From contig CM068380.1 of assembly GCA_034770075.1 (NCBI GenBank), forward strand, positions 24,792,638-24,856,637: DNA of 64,000 nt. Reading direction: 5' to 3'. Positions 11,955-23,977 of the stretch are shown piece by piece; the stretch's first letter is position 1, and each line of letters opens with the position of its first letter. The position numbers and the translations under genes are program-made. The DNA is from Aralia elata (taxonomy: Eukaryota > Streptophyta > Magnoliopsida > Apiales > Araliaceae). The notes under the pieces are model-generated. The model was given only the letters and a program-made list of their open reading frames with translations, was not told the DNA's origin and did no database searches.

Positions 11955-13248
11955 CCCTTTGTGACGCCCCCAAATTTGTGTATCTTCAAACCCTGGATAT
12001 GGTGTTACACGGTACTACTTCATCCACACACATTCGACTAAATAATCTTAAATACATGAATGTAATTACTATATTATTACAAATATCTCCGTCTAAATCC
12101 CAAATTCAAAGACCTTTACATTCTTCAAAACATAATATTATCTAGAATATTACATCAGTACTAATTATTATAATTAATACATAACATTATCTACTCATTT
12201 ACTTTTCCTTTCCCTTTATCTTCCTTTCTATAACCTTCGGCCTGCTCGGGTTCAGCTGAAAACATTTAATTTTAAGCAAAAGTGAGCATTTAATTGCTCA
12301 ACAAGTATAAACAGTTGAATAAACAACAACATCATGAATAAAATTATCTTTCTCTAAAAACTTCAACAACTGAACAATAGTTGTGAAGTAGCTCGAATAA
12401 ATAAGAAGAACAATTTTCTTTATTTAAACATTTCTATCATTCATGCTGAGATGTTATAAGACCGAGAACTTTTCTTTTCATAAAGGTTAAATAATAATTT
12501 AACTGTAAACTGACATTCCTTACGAGCACTCTAGGTGATCAACCTATTGTACTATATATTATGCACAACATTACATTCTTAAACGACTATATGCATTTCT
12601 TTGATCGCCTCATAGGCCTGCCGAAATTTCCGAATAAAATGCCCCAATATTAGAGTTGTTCATCTTATACTTACATCTGAGTCCGCACCAAAACAATTCG
12701 GTTTGGATAACTCTACTTAACATCAATAATCTTTAAAGAATTCTTATCAATTCGATATACTATTTGTCTAGCCGAAATAAATGGCATCGACATACTTCTT
12801 AAATGGTTCATAAACAACAGAACTTCAAAACTTTATCACTTTGCAATTTAGCATAGCTTAAACAACTTATACAAATATTTAAAGATCTGCATAAGTTTGA
12901 AATTCACACAATATATAGGCATTACATAAATTACAACATCAATATGTCATAAAACATTCATAAAAACATAAGTCGAATGAAGTTAGAAAACTTGTCTTAA
13001 GCATTCTTTATAAGTTACACTAATTTACTCTTCAAATAACTTACCTAATTTAGTTGACATTGACATACCAATTAGCCACATAATGACGCCAATTATTAGT
13101 TTACATTAACTTTATTTCATATCCTATAATGTTTCTTTCTATTAGACTCGAAACATTAAATAATTTCACAACCACTTGGCACGACATTGTGACGCTTGAA
13201 CGCCCGCATGCCCGACTTGCCTACGCGAATGCCCAACACCACACAACC

Positions 13249-14564
13249 TGATGAGTAGGTTTTATACCTACGAATTTAGTGCTTTTGAGCTTAATTTGTT
13301 GTTATCTTTGAGTATTTTTATTATCATTTTATTCGTTTTTTGTGTTTATGTTGTGCAGGAGGGAATTGGAAGGGTAACAAGGTCAATTCAGGTGTTTGGG
13401 AACTAAACTTGAAGCTAGGGGCATTTTGGTAATTTTGGATATGGCGTCGGGGCGCTATAAGTGTATTGGATATGGCGCCGGGGCGCCAAAGGCAGTTTAG
13501 GCGCGACAGTTTATCTACTAGAAGCAGAATTGGATACGGAAAAGGACTTAATGCTTATCTTATGTAATTAGGGCAACATTAGAATAGGGGGGATTATTGA
13601 TTATTATTCTACTTTTTCTTTAGATAGAACTGAGAAATATTTTGTGGATTACTTTTGTTCAAGCTCAGGATTTTGATGTGGGTTAAGCTTACTTTGGAAT
13701 TTATTCACAATTGGGTTTGATAAAACTACTTCTTCTTAATTCAATTAATTGTTTTATTTTCCATGGATAGTTTTGATCCCATAATGGCTTTTGGTTCAGT
13801 CATGAACTAATCTCCATTATGGGATTCTAACGGATTTTAATATGTAGTTTATTTATAGTCTTGATTGCTAGATTTATTTATCATAAGGACTTTCTATCAT
13901 GATTGTTTTGCACGTGTGAATGCTTGATCACCATTCGATTGTAGTACTTGTATGGAATTGGAAAATAACATATAAGTTTGGATTGTAATCATGATAGCTT
14001 ATGAATATGAGGCTTAATTGAATAGCTTAATATTTTGTGGACCAGATAGAAATATACTGTTTCACCGTAAGAGTAAAAAATAAGGGCTTGTGCTTAAAAT
14101 CAATATAATTGCAATTTCACATAGAAATATAGTGATTTTGATTATAGTGGTGATTACATGATGTCTATCGAGTATGGATATTACGTGAGTTGGTCATAAT
14201 GCATTGACAAATGGTTATGTCTATTTTAGTACCCTTGGCTATTTTCTTGTGATATGAGATTCTTCTAGCATGATGATTGTAAATTAGATGAACTATTAAA
14301 TGAAGTTAGGATCCCATTAATTCCAGGCTTGATATATTTTGTTAGTATTTGCATAGTTAGTTATTAATTGATATAGGAATAATTTTGTCACCAAAAGTAA
14401 GTCATTAGTTTAAGCAAATAAGTATAGTGATAGAGCTGATGTATAGTGATTTAATTTAATCCTGTTTCTGTGGGACGATACTCTACTTCCTCTGTATTAC
14501 TTGTTGACCGTGTATACTTGCACGAGTTAGAGCTCTTTCATGTAAGACTTAAAAAGAGGCAACA
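13249..14564 (+). mobile_element. Solo LTR J (1.32 kb) with 5-bp TSD, inside H
   Basis: Begins TGATGAGTAGG and ends GAGGCAACA, flanked by CAACC at 13244-13248 and 14565-14569. It is a diverged relative of solo LTR E (same start, same GGGACGATACTCTACTTCC block near the end). It holds two GC palindrome units at 13442-13456 and 13473-13488; the second, TGGCGCCGGGGCGCCA, contains on the opposite strand the CGCCCCGGCG core seen in A, B and C. No coding sequence. Confidence 0.85.
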
Positions 14565-15210
14565 CAACCTAGTAGTGCCAGCAGCCCCAGCCGTGTGCTT
14601 TCTGCTATCTTGGCGTTGTAGTGCCCTAAATGGCCTTGTTGGTGGCAGCCCCATATGGCAAACACTCCCTCCTTCAGTTTTTCCAGATTTTTTAGCTTTT
14701 ATGTGTTCTATAGCCCCTACTTCAACGCTTCATAACTCGCTTATCCGAAGTCGGAATGAGTTCGTTCTTGAGCCATTCTCTTGCTAATACCATAAATTAT
14801 AATACCCCAAAAGTTCATATTTTGCAGCCTCATTTCCTAGCCAAAACAATGTCTCAAAAATCCTTCATGACTTAGGTTTTTAATTTTTAACATGCTTTAC
14901 AAGAAAATTCGTCATAAATTCATTTTAGCTTATTTTTACTTCATTCCACTTGGTTATCTTCGTAACTTATAAGAGCACAAACTCATATTTCCAAAACTTA
15001 AAAATGACTTATACATAACAAGTTATGCTAGTCCGAAAAATAATAACTAAATAAGTTTTTCAATATTCTTGGTTAGGTTCTTTACTTTCATTTTGGTTTC
15101 ACTTTCATGCATATTACCGATGATTTAAACGTAAAACCACCATCACAACCACCTTATTCCTTCAGATTCTTCATGATCCTCCACAAACATCAACAACCAC
15201 AACCAAGCAA

Positions 15211-15212
<2 letters not shown>

Positions 15213-15265
<53 letters not shown>

Positions 15266-15273
15266 TACACACA
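15213..15273. repeat. (AT)n-(AC)n microsatellite
   Basis: About 17 AT units followed by about 12 AC units, within solo LTR H. Confidence 0.97.
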
Positions 15274-15423
15274 AAGCTTTAAAGAAGTTGGTTTTTAGGG
15301 TTTTACCTTCTTAGTTCTTCCTTCTTTTCTTACTTCTTGCTTGAACAAAGCTAACTTGCTAGCTTTTCTTCCTTCAAATTTTTGAATCCTCTCTCTCCCT
15401 ATTTGGCACACAAGCTCTCTTGC

Positions 15424-18123
15424 TGTAACGAATGCAATTTTTGTGATTAAATAAAAATATTTATTGAGTTGTATAAATATTTTTATTAATTTATTTATTG
15501 AGTAAAATAAATAATTTATAAGTTATGGTGAAAGAATTTATGTTAAATGATATTTAAATGTGATTTGATTATTCTAATTTAATTTAATAATTAAATTAGA
15601 TGATTATTGATTTATTTGAATAAAATGATTTATTGAATTATTTGGATTAATTTATAGATGGCCAAATAGAAGTTATGATTAAATTTATATTGTTACAATT
15701 TAATTGATTAAATTGTGACAATTAAAACTATATGTTATAATGAGTTATTAAAATAAATAGAAAGAGTTTTATTTCCACCAAACCAAACAAGGCCTTATGA
15801 CCTTTGATCGGAAATAATGAGTTATTTTAATTTGATATTTGCCAAACAATCCTTAGAGGCTTTTGAATTGTGTAACTGATGGATTAATATTAGATTACGT
15901 TATCAGTTTTCTTTTTAAAGCTATCAGTTTTTATTTTGTTTAAGGTTTTGTCAGTTGTTAAAAGATAAAAAAAAAACACAGAGTTTAAAGAAAAAGAGAA
16001 GAAAAGAATACAGAGCTTGAGAGTTCAGAGAAAAGAGAGAGCAAAAGTAGAGAGAAATTGAGAAAAGAGCTTGTGATTGAAGAGAATTCACTAAGTTCTT
16101 AAAACAATAGAAGGTATAATTTCTTTTCCTCTTTGTTTTACTCTACTGTATATAGTTTTAGTTTCTGTATGTGAATTCAATTGCTAAAATACATGAATTA
16201 TTTGATTATAATTGATTATAAGCACGTGTTAGAGATTATATGGTGATTATAAATTAATTTGAATTAATTAATTCATGAAAACATGCTTTAGAATTGAGTT
16301 CTTAGTTTTACAGAGCTTTATTTCATGTATGACATATATGTATGAAAATTGATGATTCAATTTGGTTATTAATCGGTGAATTAGCATTTGATTAAGATTA
16401 TATGATGAAAAACGAAAAGAATGCATGTATAATGGATTAAAATGGTTGAAAGATGAATTCACGGTGTTTAATTTCATTAAAATGGCTAACATATGAATAT
16501 TATGTATAAACAGTGAATTTTTGGGTTCTAATTGGTTGATTATGTGTATTATAATGATTAGATTGGTTAGAAACATGTTGGGTAATTGTTTTCTAGCATA
16601 TTTGATGTCTGGGAAAGTTTAAATTAGGTTTTGGATGGTAGAATTCGGAAAATTTTGGCCAAATTTGGTCTAAGTTTTCACTGGTTCGTGAACTGTAGAA
16701 GGTGACAGTCGCGTCTACCGCCCCGGCGGTAGAAATGAGCTAGCAATATCGCCCCGGCGGCCGTGTCGCCCCGGCGGCAGATTTGAGCTATGTTTGTTTA
16801 TTTGTTTTGTGATATTGTTATGTTGCTATGTGCATGTTTAAAACCTGTATTAAGGTAATGAATGACCAAGGAGATACCACGAGGGTTGTTAGCATATAAT
16901 TGTGGAATATTAAATGTCAATCGAGATGGTACAATAAAATAGGAGAAGAACGAGACTTAAAATGTATATGAATTTGTAACTAATTATTGTTATCGTTTTG
17001 TAATCAAAATGTATAGGGTGATTAAGGGACGTGCATTATTTAAATCTACGCACGAGGCAAGTTCCTTATCTCAATTTATTACTTTTACGTTGAGCAAGTT
17101 TTTCCTCCCTTAAACTTGTTATTTTATTTAAAGCAAGTTTACTTTCATTGAGCAAGTTATTAACCTTAACTTATTATTATTCAAGCAAGGTTGATACCAT
17201 GATAAATGTTTAAGCTTTATTCCAGTCAATTGTTATTCGATCATTGATAGTTAATCAGGTTTTGAACACAGTTCCTATTGTACAAAGTTTTATTGATGAA
17301 TCAGACTAGCAAACCTTATTGATTCAGCTAGTCCTTAATTGATGAGCGTTCTAAAGACTTAGAACATTTTAAAATCTTTCCAAACTAAGTTCCTTTTGGC
17401 ACGGATTCTGATATTAGACTGAGATGAACAACCCTAATATAGGGGATTAACTACGCGACAGTGTTAAAATGTTTGTGCACAATACATTGTACAAAGGGCT
17501 GATCCCCCTGAGTACGAGATGGATGGTCCATAATCTATAAGACTGTTAAAGGTTACGGTAGAAATACTTGTTAACCTAGGACATAGTTCGAGGTCTTGTG
17601 ACCCTCAGATACAATTTTATCCTTGAATCTATATTCAGTTCTTGAGTTAAGCATTCAATTGAGCTTTCAGATTTTTGATTTATCATTGATTGACTTCAGA
17701 AAAACTATTACTTCCAGTTAAGCTTATTCCAATAATCATATAAATGTTATTGTTTCCATAATTGTGAGCAATTGTTTACTCACTCTTGCATTAAATACAT
17801 TGCAGCTAAGATTGAGAAGTCAGATGAGCCGTCCACTAGCAAGGGCAAGGGCAAGATGAGCAAATGAATATGTTTAGTTTATTTGTTTTAGTTCTTTGCA
17901 AAAGACTTATTTAATATTATGTTTTATTCCACACAAATATAAATAAGGTTAGATAACCTGGGATTTGTTTCATTTAGAGATTGGTGATGTAACCCCATTT
18001 GAGGGAAGATATTTCTTTAAAGTTTATTTTAATTGTTCTTATTTTGGGTAAATAGTTGTGAATGATTGATATAGTGAACACCAAATCAGTGGGAATTAAG
18101 TACCCGAATTTGGGGGTGTCACA
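15424..18123 (+). repeat. Element B: 5' LTR (2.70 kb)
   Basis: TGTAACGAATGC to GGGGGTGTCACA. AT-rich U3 with a 12-bp-arm inverted repeat in the first 70 bp, a purine-rich leader (15960-16100), a donor-like AAG/GTATAA at 16111-16119, and three GC palindrome units at 16714-16785 where the 3' LTR has six. The minus-strand 102-codon ORF at 16268-16576 recurs in the 3' LTR simply by LTR duplication and resembles nothing I know. Confidence 0.93.
16714..16785 (+). repeat. GC palindromes in 5' LTR of B (three units)
   Basis: First unit is a perfect 20-nt palindrome at 16714-16733 (arms TCTACCGCC / GGCGGTAGA, centre CC); two imperfect CGCCCCGGCGG units follow. The block seen in the 3' LTR at about 25358-25465, with three more units, is missing here. 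Confidence 0.9.
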
Positions 18124-18126
18124 GGT

Positions 18127-18138
18127 TGGTATCAAAGC
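18127..18138 (+). promoter_or_regulatory. Element B: primer binding site
   Basis: TGGTATCAAAGC, three bases past the LTR end; one mismatch to the initiator-Met primer site TGGTATCAGAGC that element C has intact. Confidence 0.88.
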
Positions 18139-18361
18139 TGATAGGTTATAAACCTTTAGGTGGGGAAAACCTTAGGGTAGTAGCCTTTTAGAAGATAGAG
18201 AATATAGAGGTGATAAACTCTTATCGAGTTCTAAGGAATGAATTACGAAAATTCATAAAAGACAATAAAATGATTATGTGTTATGTGCTTATTTGATAAC
18301 AAACTTATGTGCTCGCGAGTATTATCGGGTAGTAATTAAAACTTAAAATTTTGTTGTCAGG

Positions 18362-19171
18362 ATGACTGATAGAGGAGAGCCCAGCCAGGCTAGGGAGGAG
18401 GAGCCCCGGGATATTCATGTAGTTCGGGAGCAGCTGGTGCAGAGGGAGCCATCCCCATTGATTACAGTTGCAGGTCTCGAGTATGAGCCAGAGACAGATC
18501 CTGAGGAGGATCCTGAAGAGGTTGAGGAGGAGGAGGAAGACCCTGAGGGGCTATCACTATCTTCCTTAGGTGTTCAGATGTATGAGCAGGTGTATGATCG
18601 CAACATTGAGTTGCAAGATATAGTGGAGGAGTTAGAGAGGCAGCTGGCCGAGCGACAGACTGTCTTGGAGCAGAAGAACAGTGAGATTGAGGAGCTGGAT
18701 ATACGTCTTGGGGACGTGGAGTGGAAGCTGGTTCATGTTGAGAGCGAAAAGGAGGAGTTAGGAGAACAAGTTGTGGAACGTCAAGCCGCTCTAGAGAAGA
18801 AGGATGCTGAGATCCAAGACCTTTCATCACATCTTGCAGAGGTTAAGCAGAGGCTAGCACAGTCTGAGTATCGACGAGGACAGTAGATAGCCAGGAATGA
18901 GATTGTACGAGATGAGTTGAAAAAGGAGTCAGCTAAGCGGGCGAGAGCTGAAACTGCTTGGTTGAGGGAGGCTAACCGCGCAGATCGTGTTGAATGTGAG
19001 GTGCGGTTAAAGAAGGCCAAGATTGATGAGATGGAGTATATTTTTCACACCATAGTAGATAGAGCTCAGGATCGAGTTCATCGTCATCCAGATATGGTGG
19101 ATCGAAGGATGGTGACTCGTATTATGGAGCAGGAACGCAAGGAAGCTGTGCGCCGTGGGATGTCATCGTAG
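18362..19171 (+). pseudogene. Element B: ORF1, acidic coiled-coil protein upstream of gag
   Basis: One reading frame of 270 codons with a single in-frame TAG at 18884-18886. The ATG follows an acceptor-like TTGTTGTCAG/G. N-terminal third: REEEPRDIHVVREQL, then a run of E/D. Middle (residues 75-175): long coiled coil with a roughly 35-residue internal repeat (ERQTVLEQKNSEIEELDIRL / ERQAALEKKDAEIQDLSSHL). C-terminus: DRRMVTRIMEQERKEAVR. Element C has the same protein, including the C-terminal motif as DRRTMLRIMEEERRKAVR, although its DNA is frameshifted, so the protein was under selection. Chromoviruses normally have only gag-pol; Tat/Ogre elements do have an extra ORF here, but I see no match to it. 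Role unknown; oligomerisation or chaperoning of Gag or RNA is a guess. Confidence 0.8.
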
Positions 19172-19465
19172 ATAATGATTAGATATGCTAGTATGAAAAT
19201 TATGAAGTTAATAAGTTGTAAATCCCAGTTTTATAATGGGATAGAATAATGATGTAATCTTGGAACTTTATGATGTCAGGATAGATGATTTGATGTAAAT
19301 AACTACGATGCTATTTCTATTATGTTTTGAAGCAGTAAATGAATAAAAATGCGAAAGTTTATCAGATGTGCTATGTGTTAAGTGCTGTTTATAAATGTTT
19401 AAGTTAAGACTTAAATGTTTAAGTAATTGAATAATAATCTAATAGCGTAAATTTTTAACAGTAAA
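19172..19465 (+). other. Element B: spacer between ORF1 and gag
   Basis: No ORF. AT-rich, ending in TTTTTAACAG just before the gag ATG, an acceptor-like site that element C also has (TTCTTGAACAG). Confidence 0.6.
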
Positions 19466-20450
19466 ATGCCGCCAAGAAGACAAACCCGTCAACAGACCCC
19501 TGGGGGATCCACCAATAACAATGAAGAAGTCAACGCTAATCCAATGCAGCAGCTGGTAAACCTGCTAACGGGAGCATTTCCCAATCAATCCCAAGCTCAG
19601 GCCACGACTTTTAAAGATTTCAAGGCTGTTGGACCCCCAGAATTTCAAGGGTCTATGAATCCGATCGAGGCACAAACCTGGGTCATGGAGATGGAGAAGG
19701 TGTTTGATGTCGCTAGGGTCAACGAGGACCAGAAGACGGCATTTGCAACATTTATGCTGAAATCAGAAGCTAGCTACTGGTGGCAAGCAAATAAGACTCG
19801 AGGTGGCCAAGGGATTATTCCGTGGGAGCGATTTAAAGAGATGTTTTTCGAAACCTACTTTCCGGTAAGCGCGCAAAATCAAATGGAGGTGCAATTTCTG
19901 GAATTGAAGCAAGGTACCATGACGGTGCCTGAGTATGCTGCAAAATTTAACGAGTTGGCGAGGTTTGCGCCATATCAAGTCAACACGAATGAGCGAAAGG
20001 CTAGAAAGTTTGAGCAGGGACTGAAGCCCTGGCTATATAGCCGAGTTTCAATGTTCTAACTGAACTCATTTGCGGCAGTTTTGGAAAGGGCAATTATCGC
20101 TGAAGGAGGCAGTGATGCTCTGTCCAAGTATAATCAGGAGCAGAGGAAGAAGAAGAATGAAAGTGAAAACAAGGCAAGTGGTAGCCATGGGGGAAACGGT
20201 CAGAAGAGGAAGTGGAGTGATAGTAACTCTGCGGGAAGTCAGCAGGGTAATCAAAAAAAAAAAGGTGGAGGTGTGCAGTAACTGTGGAAAGAGCCATGTG
20301 GGTGTTTGCTTGAAGGGTAAGAGGGTATGCTTTAACTGCGGACATGAGGGTCATATCGCACCGAATTGCCCTAGTCCGAAGAAGGGCGCATGTTTCATCT
20401 ACGGGTCGAAGGATCACTTTGCTCGAGACTGTCCTAAGAAAGCAACATGA
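19466..20450 (+). pseudogene. Element B: gag
   Basis: Start ATG PPRRQTRQQTPGG. The retrotransposon-gag domain spans about residues 50-195 (FKAVGPPEFQGS, WWQANKT, YFPVSAQNQ, LKPWLYSRVSMF). The frame then meets TAA (20057-20059) and continues open with LNSFAAVLERAII; C has TAA at the very same codon. A run of 11 A (20251-20261) adds one base and shifts the frame before two zinc knuckles, CSNCGKSHVGVC (variant) and CFNCGHEGHIAPNC (canonical CCHC); a third, degenerate one (CFIYGSKDHFARDC) follows. About 90 bp of the linker to protease present in C is missing here. Gag would form particles and bind RNA; as read it is truncated. Confidence 0.92.
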
Positions 20451-23400
20451 CGGTGCAGGATGCTGTGCAGTCAAAGGATGTAGTGTCAGGTATCATTCCG
20501 GTCAATAGTGTAAATGCTTACGTATTATTTGATTCGGGTGCTACTTGTTCATTTATATCCAATGATTTTGCTAGAAGATTAGGGTTACCTCAGGAAGAAT
20601 TAGATTACCCCATTAATATAGAAATTGCAAATAGGGAGGTGATTCCTATTAAGTTTGTCCACAAGAACTGTCAGATAGATATTAAGGGACATGTGATGAC
20701 AGTAAACTTAATCCCAATTCGTCTTGGGGAGTTTGACGTTATTTTGGGTATGGATTGGTTGTTCAACCATGGGGCAGTTATTGACTGTCAAAAGAAGTGT
20801 GTAAATTTTAAGACTCCGTCAAAGGTAGTGTTTTATGGCAGCAAGTCGCCTAGACAAACGAGTTGTCTGACGGTGATGCAGGCCAGAAAGATGTTGAGAC
20901 AAGGATGTGTAGGATATCTAGCCTACATAGTTGATACCCGAAAGGTGGGTGCAAAGCTGGAGGAGATACCAGTAGTTAGGGATTTTGCAGACGTGTTTCC
21001 TAATGATTTACCGGGATTACCGCCAGATAGGGAAATTGAGTTTGTAATTGATTTAACACCGGGTACCGCCCCTATATCAAAAGCCCCATATAGAATGGCT
21101 CCGGTAGAAATGAAGGAGTTGATGGTGCAATTACAGGAGTTACTGGATAAAAAGTATATTCAACCAAGCGTTTCGCCATGGGGAGCGCCGGTATTATTCG
21201 TCAAGAAGAAGGACGGGTCAATGCGTCTTTGCATTGATTATAGGGAGTTGAACAAGGTTACGATTAAAAACAAGTATCCGTTGCCAAGGATCGATGACCT
21301 GTTTGACCAGCTAAAGGGAGCGAGATATTTTTCAAAGATAGATCTGCGAAGTGGGTATCATCAACTAAAGGTGAGGAAGGAAGACATACCAAAGACGGCA
21401 TTTCGAACTAGATATGGTCATTATGAGTTTTTGGTTATGTGATTTGGGTTAACAAACGCACCTGCAGCGTTTATGGACTTAATGAACAGAGTATTCAAAC
21501 CATTTCTGGATAAGTTTGTAGTGGTATTCATAGATGACATTTTGGTTTACTCCAAAACTCAAGAAGATCATGTGGAGCATTTGAGGGTAACATTGAAGGC
21601 GTTAAGGAAGGAGAAATTGTATGCAAAATTTTCAAAATGTGAATTTTGGTTGGAGCGTGTTCAATTCCTTGGGCATGTTATCGATAAAGACGGGATTTCG
21701 GTAGATCCAGCGAAAGTGGAAGCTGTGATGAACTGGGATCAGCCGAAAACACCGTCAGAAGTAAGGAGTTTCCTAGGTTTGGCAGGATACTACAGACGTT
21801 TTATTCAAGATTTCTCCAGGATCACCACTCCGTTAACGAATTTAACAAGAAAATCAGTGAAGTTTGTTTGGACGGAGAAGTGCGAAGAGAGTTTCCAAGA
21901 ACTAAAGAAGAGACTAAGTTCGGCACCTGTGTTGTCTTTGCCAGATGATACAGGAAATTTTGTGGTGTATAGCGACGCATCGCATAAAGGACTTGGTTGT
22001 GTGTTGATGCAGAATGGTAAGGTTATTGCATATGCATCGCGCCAACTAAAAGACTATGAAAAAGGGTATCTGACCCATGATTTGGAGTTGGCAGCCGTAG
22101 TGTTTGCTTTGAAAATCTGGAGGCACTATCTCTATGGAGAGAAGTGTGAAATATATACAGACCATAAAAGTCTGAAGTATATTTTCACACAGAAGGATTT
22201 GAATATGCGGCAAAGAAGATGGATAGAATTGATCAAAGATTATGATTGTGAAATTCTATACCATCCGGGGAAGGCTAATGTGGTTGCCGACGCTTTGAGT
22301 AGAAAAGGTCGGGAGAAACTATTTTTGTTAGCCGCTCAGGAGAAGCTCGTAGCGGAAATGGCTAAATTAAAGTTAGAGGTGAAGGGTCTGGCAGAGCCTA
22401 ATGAAAAATTATTCCAGATGGAAACTCAACCAACTCTGGTGGACAAAGTCAAGGAAGCGCAACTCAAGGATGAGGAGTGTATTAATATACGCAAAAGAGT
22501 GCTTGAAGGTGAAGAGCTTAAATATAAAATCGATTCTGAAGGGTTGTTGAGATTTGAAGGCGGAATCTGGGTACCGTCAGTATTGGCAATCAGAGAGGAG
22601 GTTTTGAACAAAGCTCATAGCTCAAGATTTTCGATACACCCGGGAAGTACAAAGATGTACCAAGATCTTCGCCAACATTTCTGGTGGCCAAATATGAAAA
22701 AAGAGGTTGCTAAATGTGTTGCGAAATGTCTCACTTGTCAGAAAGTTAAAGCGGAGCATCAACGACCAAGTGGTTTGTTACAGCCCTTGGAGATACTAGA
22801 ATGGAAGTGGGAGCATATCACAATGGACTCTGTGGTAGGGCTTCCAACTACTCAGAAGGGATATGACGCAATATGGGTCATAGTTGACAGATTAACGAAA
22901 TCAACGCATTTCTTGCCTATCAAAATCAGATTCACCCTAAATCAACTTGCCAAATTATACGTCAAGAAAATTATTTTGAGGCACGGTGTTCCAGTATCAA
23001 TTGTGTCGGACAGAGATCCGCGTTTCACATCAAAGTTTTGGAGGAGTCTACAAGCGTGTTTGGGGACGTAGTTGAGAATGAGTACAGCCTACCATCCTCA
23101 AACCGATGGCCAGAGCGAAAGAACAATTCAAACGTTGGAGGATATGCTTCGGGCGTGCATTATGGATTTTAAAGGCAACTGGGATGATCATTTACCTCTG
23201 GTCGAGTTTGCCTATAACAATAGTCATGACGCGAGTATTGGAGTGCCGCCATATGAAGCGTTGTATGGAAGGAAGTGCAGAACTCCGTTATGTTGGGACG
23301 AGGTTGGTGAACGTCACCTATTGGGACCCGAGCTAGTACAACAAACTGCTAAAATTGTCGAGATAATAAGAGCTAGATTATTAGCTGCTCAAGACAGGCA

Positions 23401-23863
23401 AAAGAAATATGTGGATCAGCATCGTCAAAATCGCGAATTTGAAATCGGGAGTTTTGTCTTTCTAAAAGTATCTCCCTGGAAAGGAAAAATCAAATTTGGT
23501 AAAAAGGGTAAACTCAGTCCGCGATTTATTGGACCCTTCGTGGTGCTGAAACGAGTACGCGAGGTGGCTTATGAGGTAGCTCTACCTCCTGAGTTAGGCC
23601 ACATTCACAACGTCTTCCACATATCGGTGCTACGACCGTATAAGCCTGATTATAAACATGTAATAGAATATGAACCAATACAATTTGAAAAAGATTTTTC
23701 CTATGAAGAGATACCTGTACAGATAGTAGACAGAAAAGAGCAGGTTCTCAGATATAAAGTGATACCTTCTGTTAAGGTAATTTGGAGGAACCACAGTGCT
23801 GAAGAAGCTACGTGGGAACTCGAAGTGAAAATGATGCAAAATTATCTTGAATTATTTGTTTAA
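20447..23863 (+). pseudogene. Element B: pol (protease, RT, RNase H, integrase, chromodomain-like tail)
   Basis: A single frame of 1138 codons with only two in-frame stops, TGA at 21440-21442 and TAG at 23069-23071. Protease: LFDSGATCSFIS (D29). RT: CIDYRELNKVTIKNKYPLPR (about residue 260), then the first stop inside VM*FGLTNAP, and the catalytic FIDDIL (about 361). RNase H: YSDASHKGLG (about 507). Integrase: H-H-C-C zinc finger at about 723-767 (CLTCQKVK), catalytic D in ITMDS (about 793), D in VSDRDPRF (about 854), E in QSERTIQTLE. Tail: VIWRNHSAEEATWELE, chromodomain-like. The product would copy and integrate the element. C shares the RT stop but not the second. TAG corresponds to a glutamine codon in C. 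Confidence 0.95.
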
Positions 23864-23904
23864 TTTTTATTTGTATCGCGATTCTAGGGACATAATCTTT
23901 ATAA

Positions 23905-23977
23905 GGAGGGAAGAATGTAATGGACGAATTAATTGCGTTGTGATTCTGGGGATATAATCCTTTTAAGGAGGGAAGGA
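23905..23977 (+). promoter_or_regulatory. Element B: duplicated polypurine tract
   Basis: AAGGAGGGAAGGA at 23965-23977 abuts the 3' LTR; a similar AAGGAGGGAAGAA followed by TGTAATG lies about 63 bp upstream, as in A and C. Confidence 0.75.

Noticed and set aside
15107..15298. ORF across the (AT)n(AC)n tract
   Set aside because: Translation is mostly microsatellite dipeptides.
16268..16576. Conserved 102-codon minus-strand ORF in both LTRs of B (also 24829-25137)
   Set aside because: Present twice only because LTRs are duplicated; composition is that of AT-rich noncoding DNA and it is not kept in A or C.
18462..18830. Proline-rich minus-strand ORF overlapping ORF1
   Set aside because: Mirror of the acidic coiled-coil frame; no homologous frame in C.
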